The translations under genes and the position numbers were made by a program. Below, piece by piece: positions 35,161 through 47,437 of a stretch of DNA of 64,000 bases. The stretch is from contig CP136890.1 in the NCBI GenBank assembly GCA_034359265.1, positions 27,198,501 to 27,262,500 on the forward strand, read 5' to 3'. This DNA is from Canna indica. Its lineage: Eukaryota; Streptophyta; Magnoliopsida; Zingiberales; Cannaceae. Each line of letters starts with the position of its first letter. Positions within the stretch are counted from its first letter, which is position 1. The notes under the pieces were generated by a model. The model was given only the letters and a program-made list of their open reading frames with translations, did no database searches and had not been told where the DNA came from.

Positions 35161-35516
35161 GCAACCTTGAATGAAAGAGAAAAAATTATGATGCTCTCTA
35201 CTTACCCCTCAAATATTTCAAAAGTGTTTGGATATCATTCTATCTTAATTGGACATTTATTTTTTGTCAACTGATATAATTATTGCTATCCTTTCGTAAA
35301 ATTCTTCATACTAGATGATCGAATATCTCTTAATCTTGATTGTCGCACACAAATGTTCAGCTCCTCAGAGTATCTTCTTTTTCAATTTTTTTTTATATTA
35401 TAATTTTCGTATATTTTAGCTACAAGAATATAATAGAAAGATGTTTCGTAGTGTAAATAAGGAAAGAAAAAAAACTTGTAATCGGTGATATCAAGAGTTA
35501 ATATGTCTCCATTCTC
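35161..35516. other. Unassigned AT-rich sequence
   Basis: No open frame, repeat or motif that can be supported. Confidence 0.4.
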
Positions 35517-35839
35517 GTGGGCCAGATGCCCCATGCGGTGGGACGCGTGGCGTCCCATCATTGGGGCAGCACGAAAGTTTTGTTCCCATCATATCCCACC
35601 CTGACTACCAGCCATTGTGAAATTCTCTCTAAATTTGACGGACCTTTTAGAAACTTTCGTCAAAATCGTGGCATCGTGGATTCGTGGGCAAAGAAAACCC
35701 TAGAAAGGTCTTATCGCAACATTACAAGTACCCAAACCACGCCCTTCTCTCCGTCGCCCCTCTTCAAATCGTTCTTCACCGTCCTTTTCTCCTCCTATTC
35801 ACTTTCTGATTCCAAGGACATAGTTTCATGATTTCTCAG
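35517..35839 (+). promoter_or_regulatory. Orphan promoter / 5' UTR-like segment
   Basis: GC-richer than its surroundings. It holds a TGGGCC site, a telo-box AAACCCTAG near 35697 and then a pyrimidine-rich leader, followed by ATG-ATT-TCT-CAG directly before GTTTGC (35828-35841). That looks like a very short first coding exon with a donor site. No continuation exon was recognised downstream. It may be the 5' end of a gene truncated by rearrangement. Confidence 0.35.
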
Positions 35840-37684
35840 GTTTGCATTCGTTCTCCTATTCCATTTTGCACTTGTTTTGCTTTTCCTCAATCGAAGTGTG
35901 CACTCTTCTTTTCGAACCTCGAGGCCGGATTTGATCACCATCAATCCGGAATTCGTCCCGAATGAAGAGATGCGAGATCGATGTGTCGGTTCCCCTGGAC
36001 GTGCGACATTCAAATTGCCGTGGATTGCCGCATTTTCTCGTGGGTTCTACATCTATTTTTCCCTGTCGTGAAATGTCTTTTTTGTCTTTCACTTCTGTTT
36101 TCTTCGTCCCGATGAAGATTTGTTTATGATATAGAGTTCGCGGTTCTTCACTTTTATTGTTCTTTTCTAGGAATAATCATCTAAAGATCGTTCTTTTTCT
36201 CTAATAAGCTATCGGGATCTTGTTGATGGTTTCATGCTTTACCTACACCTTATGATTAATTTTATTTTCTTTTTCCGTTGATTTTTTTGGCTTTAGTTGT
36301 CACCGCTGAATAAATCAATCGTTTGCTATGATTAAGTCATTCTGGAGCTCGATGATGATTTCTTTGCTTTAACCACACCGAAATCGAAGCCAGAAGAGGA
36401 CGATCTCTCGCAGTGTCACCATTGTTCTTGATCTCTTTCTTGACTTTGCTTGGGGATCTCCTTTCTCTTTTCTATGGGGAAAGTAGGATTCTCTTATGAG
36501 CATCTTGTTCTCCGCTGTTACGAGGCAGGAGTGAGAGCGTTGGCAAGATTGAGATCAAATTGTGCGGTGATATTTTGCGCGAGAAATCGTTCTCTTCTGG
36601 AACTTCGCATCTGTGGAAAAACTTTGGCCTTATGACTGAGAGCTCGTCTCCTTCGTCCGCTGTGTATTCTGATCTTCCTTTCTCATTTTACTTCACAGTT
36701 TTAAATTGTGCGTTGTTCTAAGTAAATTCATGTTCAATTCGTACTTCTTTATGTCAGATTTAAATCAGATTTTTAATAATCATTTCTTGGTGTTTTTTTT
36801 GTTGATTCTTTCTAACTGTTTCCGATGACAGCTTCACTCGAGTTATACTTTTTTTCATTGTTTGTAAGACAAAATAAGGTGGAAAAGCAGAGTAGAAAAG
36901 CGCAGGGAAGAAGGATAATATGTTTAAAATTATTAGTCCGATAATTATCCGAAATATTGATAAATTATAGAAATGTTGAGCGAAATTAAACCAAATTGAA
37001 CTCACTGATGTCTCAGTTTAGAAACTGATTTTATCGATGCAGGAGTTCTTTTACTATAGGACATTTGAATTTGATCCATTGAAGTCTTCAAAATCCAATA
37101 AAATCACAAATTATTGTACACCTAATTTAAAATGTTTTATTTGTTTTATGCATTAAAACTGTGCTTATCTTAATCAGATAGGCAATAAGTTTCTCATCAT
37201 TTATAAAATATCCTTAAAATCCTCCTAATCTTGTGATTCATATTCAATAGGACCTTCAGTTAGCTTATAAAAACAACATAAACGTTCCAGATTATTGCAA
37301 AATTGCATCCATATTAGTCTTTTGATCACTGTCCTGTCGAGTTATAACTTCAATTTTCTTTTGCCAGCTCATCCAATTATAACAAAAAAACAATTGTGAA
37401 AAGACTTTTATATTTGACTTTTCCTTATTTTTCTGAGCAAAATCAAAAGACAACCCAATTAATTTTATCATCTGAGACTAAATCCGACTTGTATTTATTT
37501 CAAAAACAATCGTGAAAAGACAGATGCTCATTTTATAGAACTGGGTACATTTGTTTTATATTCTAGTCCATTATGAAAAAAAATGTTCTCGCCTATAATG
37601 GTGGGGCAGGTAAGAACCACTCTAAATATTTTTGCTTGAGATAGGTGTGGGCCGCATGAATTTCCCCTTAATTGTCGTAGAGAT
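35840..37684. other. Unassigned sequence downstream of the orphan promoter
   Basis: The first 900 bp are T-rich like a leader intron; the rest is AT-rich intergenic sequence. Short open frames (36450-36635 for instance) show no domain. Confidence 0.4.
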
Positions 37685-40419
37685 CAAGGTTGTTAAACTC
37701 AAGAGTTGAACTTGTGGAGTCTCTTTAAATTCGACTTATAAACTAGTAAGAGTTTACTTGATATTAAAAATAATAATTTTAAAAAAATATTATGCTATAA
37801 AATAGAACTTGAAATTCATAGTTAAGTAGTTCAACACTTCAACACTATATATAATGAAACATTTAAGTCCATAATAAAACACACAATAATATTAAATAAG
37901 TTCAATCCATATATAATTATCATCAACACATAATAAGTTCAATCTATACATAATTATCATCAAAAGTCAAAACATAATAATCTCAATCCATACATAGTTA
38001 TCATAAAATATTAAAACTTAAAACTTAGTCAAGTTTTCAAACTCAAATCCTCTAACATCTTCAATGTCATCTCCATCATTATCATCATCATCATGTTCTT
38101 CTTTTTCATCACATGAAGCTTCATCTTCATCAATAATTACATGAGGGATCATATTTTTAATATCTTCAACAATAGTATCATGGATCACTTTTTAACATGT
38201 TCAAGAATAGCATCACGAATCACATAATAGTCACCACCATCTACTTCATCTACATTAATCTCATTTAATCTCATTACTAGGCCCAGTAGCACGATCATTC
38301 ACATTGTTGATCAATTTCATCATTTGCTTCATAAACATTCTCATTTCCTTGTTAAGTGATTCATTCATCATCAGAATGGATATCATCAAAAGGAAGAATA
38401 TGATTTTTCTTTATTTGTTTATTTTTTAACTTCAAGTTGTACATCACATAGACCAAGTCAGTATACATAATGCCAAATCCAAACAAAGCAAATTAAAGAA
38501 ATAAAAAATTAGAAATAACTAAATGAGGACAATAAATTAACTTCACTTACCATTTCAAATGCACTCCAATTGCGCTTGCATCCAAAAGAGCTGCATATCA
38601 AGCTAAGAACATGACAACAAATTTCTTTAATTCTGGACACCCATCCTCATAAAAGTCTCACCATTCAACATGGAGCATAGTTTTTCTACTACTCTTTGCA
38701 GTGTCCATACCAAAGAGGCCCCTAGCATAATGATAATCAGGTAGCTACACACTAATTTTGTTCCTCTCAATCTGATCAAGAATCAATTTTCCCATATAAT
38801 TATACAATCATTGTTTAATATCAGCATCATCATTTTTAAAATTTGGGTCATAATGAAAGTGAGGATTAAGGTAATATGCAGCAGCAACATGTAAAGGCTT
38901 ATGAAGTTGGCATGTCCACCCCTCATAAATGATTTTCAATATAGATTCATAGTTATAAACAACCAAGTCAGCAAGTTAGCAAGTACAAATTAATAAGATA
39001 GTACAAAATAATTAAATTTTAAGTAGATTTGAACTATTGAAGTATATATTTTATTAACATTATCGACGTTATTTTTTATCTTTTCTTTTGCAGAACTCAT
39101 CTCTTCATATATGAAACCCGTGGTTGGTTTTTCATCTGAATCAACCAAGCGAAGAACTATAAAGAGAGAGGAAGCAGCCTTGAGACAAATGATTATGTTC
39201 TTTCAAAGTCGATTATCCAAAGCCATGTTTTGGATTTTTTTGAGCAATAGTTGCATTTAACTTTCCTACCACTAGCCTAACACCAGTCCCATGTTTCCAC
39301 CCAATATCAGTTCTATTTTCAGCATCATTTTTTCTTCTAGTTCTAGAGGTAGCACCTCTGGTGGTGCCTGTTGACCCTGTTTCTGATCCAACAATTTCAG
39401 ACATCCTGAAAAGCAGATTATTTGTAGCACAACTAAACGAAAACTTAAACAACTTATAGATTGGAATTGAAATTTCTCCATGTTTACTAAAATAAAATTG
39501 AACATCAAATTTGATTAGTATACTGAACATCAAATTGATGACATAGATAGTAATTTCAACGTTGAATTCAGCCATCATTTCAACATTGTTTAGTATACAG
39601 AACAAGTGAACAACAATTGAAATTGAACAACTTATATAGATGACATAGATTGGAATTGAAATTTCTCCATGTTTAGTATACTGAACAGCAAATTGGAATT
39701 GAATTCAACTATAATTGAAATCGCATCATGAAGAACTAAAGATTACAGATTGGAGAAGTGTTACAGTGGAGAAATTGCATCTGCAAGCCTCGACGGGTGG
39801 AGGCTTACAGAGTTACAGTGGAGAAGAAGGCTTAGTGCATGTGGAGAAGAACTGAAGAGGGCTTACAGAGAAGAAATCGGGTAGTCGTTGATGAGTGTAG
39901 GTGGAGAAGCACAGATTGCAGAGGCGCACCGGTTAGTGCAGGTGGAGAAGAAGTTGGGTAGTCGCCAGACTCGCCACTCGCCTGGGCGTTCAGGTGGAGA
40001 AGAAGTCGGGTGGTCTGGTAGCTTCCGATGAGTGCAGGTGGAGGTCACGCTCAGCCACCGGTGTAGCCGTCTGAAGTCGCCGATGGAGAAGAAGTCGGGT
40101 AGCCGTCTGAAGTCACCACTCGCTTGGGCGTTCCTCTAGGGCATGGGTGCGTGAGCCGAAAATGTTGAAATAAGTCAAATAAGGAGCGTTGACTCCTCAA
40201 ATTAAAGGTTGACTCTTCAAATTTGGGCTGTGTTTGGGTGAAGCTGAGCCACATTTGGGCTGCTAAGTGAACTCATGAACTCGGGGGTGAACTCACAATT
40301 TTGACCGAGTTTGATCGAGTTCACCCGAGTCCACCCAAAAATGAGTCATCTCGATTTTGAAACCTGGGATCGTAAACTCGGACGAGTTTACGAGTTAACT
40401 TGCGAGTTTGACAACACTG
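37685..40419 (-). mobile_element. Second hAT transposon remnant (2.7 kb)
   Basis: Ends CAAGGTTGTTAAACTC and GAGTTTGACAACACTG form an imperfect hAT-type inverted repeat. The flanks GTAGAGAT (37677-37684) and GTAGAGAA (40420-40427) are an 8-bp duplication with one mismatch. The interior carries degenerate transposase sequence on the minus strand (38340-39420) and, at 39740-40130, a block of short repeats around GTGGAGAAGAAGTCGGGTAG. It belongs to a different hAT family from the element at the left edge. Confidence 0.8.
38340..39420 (-). pseudogene. hAT transposase of the second hAT remnant
   Basis: Near 39400-39220 is a BED-finger-like start (MSEIVGSETG ... DIGWKHGTG). From 38960 to 38560 come GWTCQLHKPLHVAAYYLNPHF, a WKxD/LHAAGYYLNP block typical of plant hAT proteins, then LPDYHYARGLFGMDTA and a piece of the hATC dimerisation region. 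LVYVMYNLKLKN near 38430 is the end of that region. The middle with the catalytic residues is largely deleted; many stops. Confidence 0.75.
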
Positions 40420-40970
40420 GTAGAGAAATATGCTTTGAATAAATTAGTCGCCAAGCTTAGCCCCTTAGTTATATTATAATTGAATTCAAATCATCGATAG
40501 ATTTAAAGATGAAAATGCCCTCAGAGTGGTTGGGCGGAGCCCTTAAGCTTGAGTAGGGCAGACTTGGGCCCTTGAGTGGCTTGGTCGAGCTGGGCTTCGT
40601 GGGCTCACCAAACGGGCTCGAGGATCTAGGTTCACAGTCCTCAAGCTTGGTTGTGATTTATGGATCATGTGCCGAACTCATGACCTCGGACTAGGATAGG
40701 AGCACATGCCAAGTTTATTCCTTGAGTCAAATCGTCGAGGTAAGCGTGTTCAGCGTATATGGGTTTTGTTATTTTGTGACATTTCGGTTTCGGCGTGCAG
40801 TATGGTGGCTATTGAAAGAAATGATGCCTTTTCCACACATCTCTCTCCTATTAATCCCCGTTTTTAGCATTTAATTTTGAATTGCGGTGCGGAGGTGTGG
40901 TCGTTCATCTTTGAGGTGTTTGAGCTTCTGCTACTGATGGAGCGTTCTATTTGGGATTTTTCAAATTGCT
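40420..40970. other. Unassigned sequence before the LTR-like element
   Basis: Moderate GC, no open frame longer than background. It may be part of a decayed LTR element, since a similar position precedes the related copy at 5822, but no shared blocks were found upstream of CGAGCAAC. Confidence 0.35.
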
Positions 40971-41166
40971 CGAGCAACAACGAATCATGGCAGAATATTC
41001 TCTAAGTGTTTGTAAATATGTTATGTTGAGTCCTTGTAATTTTGACTTTCTTTGTAGTTTGTAAAGGTCTTGTAATAGCCCTTGTGCCATCGGAGTCCCT
41101 CGGTGCGAGTGTGGATGAATTTCGAGGTCATCCGATGTTTGGTGCGATGTAGTGGTATTTCTATAA

Positions 41167-44100
41167 CTAGTCGATAGCCCGCGCGTTGTGCAAAAAATAT
41201 AAATAATAATTTTTGTAAATATATAAGTATTACACATTGAAATTGACCAACATTTTTAAATTTTATCTATTTCTCAATTGAATCAAATCTAAATATAAAG
41301 TTCATGAACTAAAATGGTAATAAAATTTCATGAGAGGATAACATGAAAAATTTAAAATAAAACAAACCTATTAAATTGGCAACTGTGCTCTATCCAACTA
41401 ATAATATCTAGTCGAAAACTCGTGTTTTGTGCAAATATTTATAAATAAATATAATTTAATTTGTTTAATTTATAATTATTAATAGTAATTATTTGTGCAT
41501 ATAATATCATATATTAGAATATTAAATATTCATTTATGCAAAATGATACGATAGAGATTATGTGAAAATTATATTAGAATTATCAAATTACTGTGATTAA
41601 AAATTGGAATATAAATATCAAATATAAATATCTAAAATAAGATACTATATTTGATTTTGATAAAAAATTAATTGAGAAAGGAAATTCATATATGATTACA
41701 AAAATTTTAAAATTAAAACAACTTAAATAAAAAAAAAACAACTATAAAAATTAAATTCAATTACAATTTAAATCAAAATAAAAAAAAACTTACCAAAATT
41801 TTTTCGCTAATACTTTTTTTTCTGAGTTTTTTTTTCAATTTCTGTAAAAATTAAAGTATTGCAAATATTTTAAAATTAAAACAATTCAAATCAAAAATAA
41901 AAAGAACTATAAAAATTAAATCTAATTACAATTTAAATCAAAATAAAAAATACTTATCAATTCCTGAAAAAATTGGAGATATATAAAAGACATGCAAATT
42001 TTCAAGATATTTCTAATTTAATTGCAAATATTTTAAAATTAAAATAACTTAAATCAAAATTAAAATAACTATAAAAATTGAATGCAATTACAATTTAAAT
42101 CAAAATAAGAGATAGTAAATTAAATCGTTAAAAATTCAATCAAATTATAATTTAAATCTAAAAAGGAAATATTATATTGTTAAAATTCAAGGAGATAACA
42201 TAGTCGTACAACAGATGTATAATTTTCAAATCCAAAGATTAATAATATTGTCTTTGGTATTGATTGACTTAAAACAAAAATCACATAATATTATCTATCT
42301 TCCCTTTCGATACTCAGAAAAAATATAAAAGACTAATTTTATTTATTTTGCAGCAGAATTTTAATTACCAAGACCTAATAAAATTAAGAGCAATGAAGAA
42401 CAGGAGATATTACTTTACAATTAAAGAAATATGAAAGATAGAACTTACCTATAGATAATAAATTAAATTTATCAAAAGATATTATTTTACGATTAAAGAA
42501 ATGTGGGAGAGAAATTAAATCTATGAAAAGATATTATTTTACGATTAAAGAAATGTGAGAGAGAGAACTTACCCAGGAGATATTACTTTTCGCAGCAGAA
42601 TTTGAATTACCAAGACCTAATATAATTAAGAACAATGAAGAACAGGAGATATTACTTTACAATTGAAGAAATGTAAAAGAGAGAACTTACCTATAGACCA
42701 TAAATTAAATATATCAAAAGATATTATTTTATGATTAAAGAAATGTGGGAGAGAAAACTTACCCAGGAGACATTACTTTTCAATTAAAGAAAGATGAGAC
42801 AGAACTTGCCTCTACCAAAAGATATTACTTTACGATTAAAGAAATGAGAGAGAAATAGAGAACTTACCCAGGAGATTACGTTTCAATTAAAGAAAGTGGA
42901 GAAAGAACTTACCTATATAACAATTAAAGAAATGATAGAGAGAGAACTTACCTAGGAGATTACTTTTCAATTAAAGAAAGTAAAGAAATGAGAGAGAGAG
43001 AACTTACTCAGGAGATTACGTTTCAATTAAAGAAAGTGGAGAGAGAACTTACCTATACAACAATTAAAAAAATGAAAGAGAGAACTTACCGAGATTACTT
43101 TTCAATTAAAGAAAGTGGAGAGTGAATTTACCTATACAATAAATTAAATATGTTACTTTATTGAGGCTGTTGAAGGAGACGAAGTGGAGAAGACGTGCAA
43201 ACGGGAACATTACTTTTCAATTAATTAAGAAAGTGGAAAGAGAACTTACCTATACAATAAATTAAATCATGGAGTTGAAGGAGAAGTTACTTCACTGAAG
43301 ACGTGCTAACATGATTGAAAACTTACGTGGAAGAAGTTGAGAAGATATTTAAAATATTAAATATATAATTTTTAAAATATAGAAAATTCTAAAAATTATT
43401 TTCAAGATATTCTAAATTTAATTTCAAATATTTTAAAATTAAACAACTTAAATCAAAATTAAAAACAACTATGAAAATTTAATGCAATTGCAATTTAAAT
43501 TAAAATAAGCGACAGTAAATTAAATCGTTAAAAATTTAATCAAATTATAATTTAAATCTAAAAATAAAAAATTATATTGCTAAAATTCAAGGAGATGACA
43601 TAGTCGTACCATAGATGTATAGATTTCAAATCCAAAGATTAATAATATTGTCTTTAGTATTGATTGACTTAAAATAAAAATCACATAATATTATCTATCT
43701 TCCCTTCCAGTACTCAGAAAGAACATAAAGGACCAATTTTATTTATTTTGCAGTAGAATTTGAATTACCAAGACCTAATAAAATTAAGAACAATGAAGAA
43801 CATGAGATATTACTTTACAATTAAAGAAATGTGAAAGAGAGAACTTATCTATAGACAATAAATTAAATCTATCAAAAGATATTATTTTACTATTAAAGAA
43901 ATGTGGGAGAGAAATTAAATCTATCAAAAGATATTATTTTACGATTAAAGAAATGTGGGAGAGAGAACTTACAAAGGAGACACTACTTTTCGTAGCAGAA
44001 TTTGAATTACCAAGACCTAATAAAATTAAGAACAATGAAGAACAGAAGATATTACTTTACAATTAAAGAAATGTGGAAGAGAGAACTTACCTATAGACAA

Positions 44101-44878
44101 TAAATCAAATCTATCAAAAGATATTATTTTACGATTAAAAAAATGTGGGAGAGAGAACTTACCTGGGAGACATTACTTTTCAATTAAAGAAAGATGAGAC
44201 AGAACTTACCTCTACCAAAAGATATTACTTTACGATTAAAGAAATGTGTGTGAGAGAGAGAACTTACCCATGAGATTACGTTTCAATTAAAGAAAGTGGA
44301 GAGAGAACTTACCTATATAACAATTAAAGAAATGATAGAGAGAGAGAACTTACCCGGGAGATTACTTTTTAATTAAAGAAAGTAAAAAAATGAGAGAGAG
44401 AGAGAACTTACCCAAGAGATTACGTTTCAATTAAAGAAAGTGGAGAGAGAACTTACCTATACAACAATTAAAGAAATGAGAGAGAGAGAACTTACCAGGA
44501 GATTACTTTTCAAGTAAAGAAAGTGGAGAGAGAACTTACCTATACAACAAATTAAATATGTTACTTTATTGAGGCAGTTGAAGGAGATGAAGTGGAGACG
44601 ACGTGCAAACGTGATCATTACTTTTCAATTAATTAAGAAAGTGAAGAGAGAACTTACCTATACAACAAATTAAATCAAGGAGTTGAAGGAGAAGTTACTT
44701 CACTGAAGACGTGCAAACGTGATTGAAAACTTACATGGAAGAAGTTGAGAAGATATTTAAAATATTAAATATATAATTTTTAAAATATAGAAAATTTTAA
44801 ATTTTTTATAAAATGCCAAGTCAGCAAACTCAGTGTAAAAGTGACACATGGCAACGATGAATCTTACTTATATATATA
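41167..44878 (-). mobile_element. Non-autonomous Helitron (3.7 kb)
   Basis: On the minus strand it ends GCACAACGCGCGGGCTATCGACTAG at its 3' terminus (41167): a CTAG end preceded by a GC-rich near-palindrome, as in plant Helitrons, followed by host T. The related LTR at 47575-47620 shows the empty site: TTTTTGTAA joined directly to TTAAATAGTCAT, where this copy has CTATAA, Helitron, TTAAACAGTCAT. Insertion is between A and T without duplication, the Helitron rule. The 5' end (TATATATATAAGTAAGATTC) lacks a clean TC. No Rep/helicase gene is present. Confidence 0.85.
41970..44790 (-). repeat. Tandem duplication of about 1.4 kb within the Helitron, made of 60-100 bp sub-repeats
   Basis: Landmarks repeat at an offset of about 1400 bp: TAGTCGTAC at 42201 and 43601, CACTGAAGAC at 43293 and 44701. 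Within each copy, short units alternate ATTAAAGAAATG, GAGAGAACTTACC and AGGAGATTACTTTTC. ACTTACC occurs about twenty times. Confidence 0.8.
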
Positions 44879-45704
44879 TTAAACAGTCATAGAATGGTCA
44901 TTGTTTGCATCCTGCACCGTTTCAGCACATGGCTGGGAAAACTGGGCAAAGTTGCTCAGTTTCACTAGCCATGGCTGGTCGCGGTTGCTACTAAGAGATG
45001 AGTGGAAGCATTGCGGCTAGGTGTAGCAGAAATCCTGCATTCTATATGGTCATGGCCATACAAAAATCACATCTCGGCCAGCCGTGATTTTGTCATGCTG
45101 CTCGTGCTCTTGAGAACCCCTTCAGTGGCACAAGGGGGTTAGGGATCTGAGTATAGTTTAGGGGATCTGGCTGCGGTTGCTACCGAGTGATGAGCAGAAG
45201 CATTGCAGCTATGGGTATCCTGCTTTCTGTATGGCCGTGGCCATACAAAAATCACATCTCGGCCGACTGTGATTTTATCATGTTGCTCGTGCTCTTGGGA
45301 ACCCCTTGGGTGGCAAAGGGGGTTAGGTATATGAGTATAGTGTAGGGGAGTGCTGGTTGAATAGTTGACAACCTTAGGTGGAGACATTCAGATTGCCCAT
45401 ATGGGCGTGTGACCACTCGATCTTCACCTACGACTGCCCATGGAGCTTGTCCTACACCTGGTAATTCCATTTTCTTGCGTCCATAGTCTTGTAAATATTA
45501 TTTTACTTAATGCAATCAAATCCATTCAACCAACATGGTCTTTTGGTTGCATGGACATGGGACAAGAGGTTGCTATGATGGTAAATGCATGCCCCACGAT
45601 ATCAAGTCGGTGAGAGTGATTCGGGACGAAAGGCTTATCCCTTGCACGGGAAGCAAGGGAGCTGCATGGACGATTTTCCACTCAAATTAGTTGATCTGTG
45701 ATAG

Positions 45705-45848
45705 TTGGTATAAGAACAAGTTTGCAAACCAGATAGTTCGTATCAGAGCATGGTTCGCAAGTCCATGACAAGAGTTGGTATGAGAGCGTGGTTTGCACTC
45801 GTGACAATTGATATCGGAGCATGGTGTGCAAAGAGGTATCAGAACATG
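45705..45848 (+). repeat. Tandem array of primer-binding-site-like motifs
   Basis: Five variants of TTGGTATCAGAGCATGG start near 45705, 45737, 45775, 45808 and 45833, spaced 25-38 bp. The motif is the complement of the 3' end of plant initiator-Met tRNA. The first copy follows the LTR end directly, at the normal primer-site position; the rest are duplications of it with intervening sequence. Confidence 0.65.
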
Positions 45849-46389
45849 ACAGCGACAATCAAATGAAAGCCACATTCATGATTCAGTTTCCAAGCGAAAG
45901 CCTAGCTCACAAGGTCGTCGTTGCCAGTGAACGACGCAAGCATTCAACAATCCATGGTGTGATTGTTGGATGATCATGATATACGATTGTCAATCGTTCG
46001 GAATACGGTGAATCTTTAATGCAATCATTTCAAGAAGCCATTGTCGAGTGGACTGGAAGTGGATGATATAGGACGGACGGCTTGTGTGGGGGTATGGGAC
46101 TCCATGATCTTGGCGCCCATGTCAAGCAACGGTCACTCGGTGGAGGAGGATGTTGTGCCCGTGCCACTTGATGCACATGTTGGGGCAGTTCGAAGCAAAC
46201 ACTCAAGAAGTCGTGCAGAGTTCGCGGTAAGGGTTTCGCTGCCTATAGAGGCACGCGATGTGAACTTGGGAGGCCCTCATTTTCATCCAAAACAAAGGAT
46301 CATGGTAGGGGTCATCATGATGACACCAATAGGGAGTGTGTGGGCGCACTCGAGTTTTAAGTGGAGGAGCCCACGATACGAAGATGGCT

Positions 46390-46770
46390 GAGGGACATGC
46401 CGATTGTGGCATTTTAGGAGGCAAGAGTTCAATGGATTGACGCGAAGGCTGTGACTTGTGTGCAGTACAGAACCACGATGCGGAACCAGTCGATGGATAT
46501 TCCGACTGCGGCATTTGAGGAGGCAAGCATTTGATAGATCGACACGAAGGATGTGACTTGTGCACAGTACAGACCTACGATGCAGAACCAGCCGATGGAC
46601 ATTCCGGCTGCGACATTTGAGGAGGCAAGTGTTTGATGGATCGACGCGAAGGCTGTGACTTGCACAGTGTAGACCCATGATGAGGAACCAGCCGATGGAT
46701 ATTCCGGTTGTGGCATTTGAGGAGGCAAGCGTTCGATGGATTGATGCGAAGGTCGTGACTTGTGCGTAGA
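46390..46770 (+). repeat. Tandem repeats, about 95 bp units, in the non-autonomous LTR element
   Basis: About four units containing CGATGGAYATTCCGRCTG, GGCATTTGAGGAGGCAAG and TGACTTGTGCRCAGTACAGA. Long reverse-strand open frames across it are a result of the periodicity. Confidence 0.8.
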
Positions 46771-47060
46771 GAAGATGGGCTCCTAAGACGCAAAGTCATT
46801 TGTGCGCAAAGTAGATGACTCCTAAGACGCACGCACAGAGAAAATGGCTCCCAAGGCGCAAAGTTGTTTGTGCGTAGGGCAGAGACCCCTAAGACGCAAG
46901 GTTTGCGCACAGGGTAGATGGCCCCTAAGACGCAAGGTTGTGTACAGAGCAAATGACTCCTAAGACACAAGATTCATGCGCAGAGCAGATGACTTATAAG
47001 ATGCAAGGTTATCCACGCGCGGAGCGGATGGGCTCACAATTAAGACGCAAGGTTGTTAGG
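46771..47060 (+). repeat. Tandem repeats, about 45 bp units, in the non-autonomous LTR element
   Basis: Six or seven imperfect units with CCTAAGACGCAARGTTG and GCGCAGAGCAGATGG. Adjacent to but different from the 95-bp array. Confidence 0.75.
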
Positions 47061-47437
47061 GATTGAAGCAGGTCTGAAGCAAGCACCAGTGAAGAACAGT
47101 TGTGGTGTTGCAGTGATGCTCATAGTGTAGAGAGTTGGCGGACATCGTAACCAGGTCGAAGCAAATCCCTCAAGTCATGGTCCAAGGAGCGCCAGCGTAA
47201 GACTTGGCTCGTTGATATGGGCTCGGAGGTGAGCGCCATGACCATGTGGACAAGTGGCAAAGCAGTGATAAGCTTGAGCTCTACAACAATGGGACTTGGT
47301 GAATCAAGTAGCCATTTATCAGGTTTCCCTGTGCGAGCGTTGCTTAACGATGCTCGTTCGCTCAACAAGTCTGAGACTTTCATTGTCCAACAACAATGAC
47401 ACTTGGTGAATCAAGTTGTCATTTCCCGGGTTTCTTT

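Noticed and set aside
41011..41165. 5-bp target duplication for the 40971-48236 element
   Set aside because: The bases before 41011 (AGTGTT) and after 48236 (GTTCGG) do not match convincingly, so no duplication is claimed.
46203..46970. Cys/Ser/Pro-rich reverse-strand open frames
   Set aside because: They are translations of tandem repeats within the non-autonomous LTR element.
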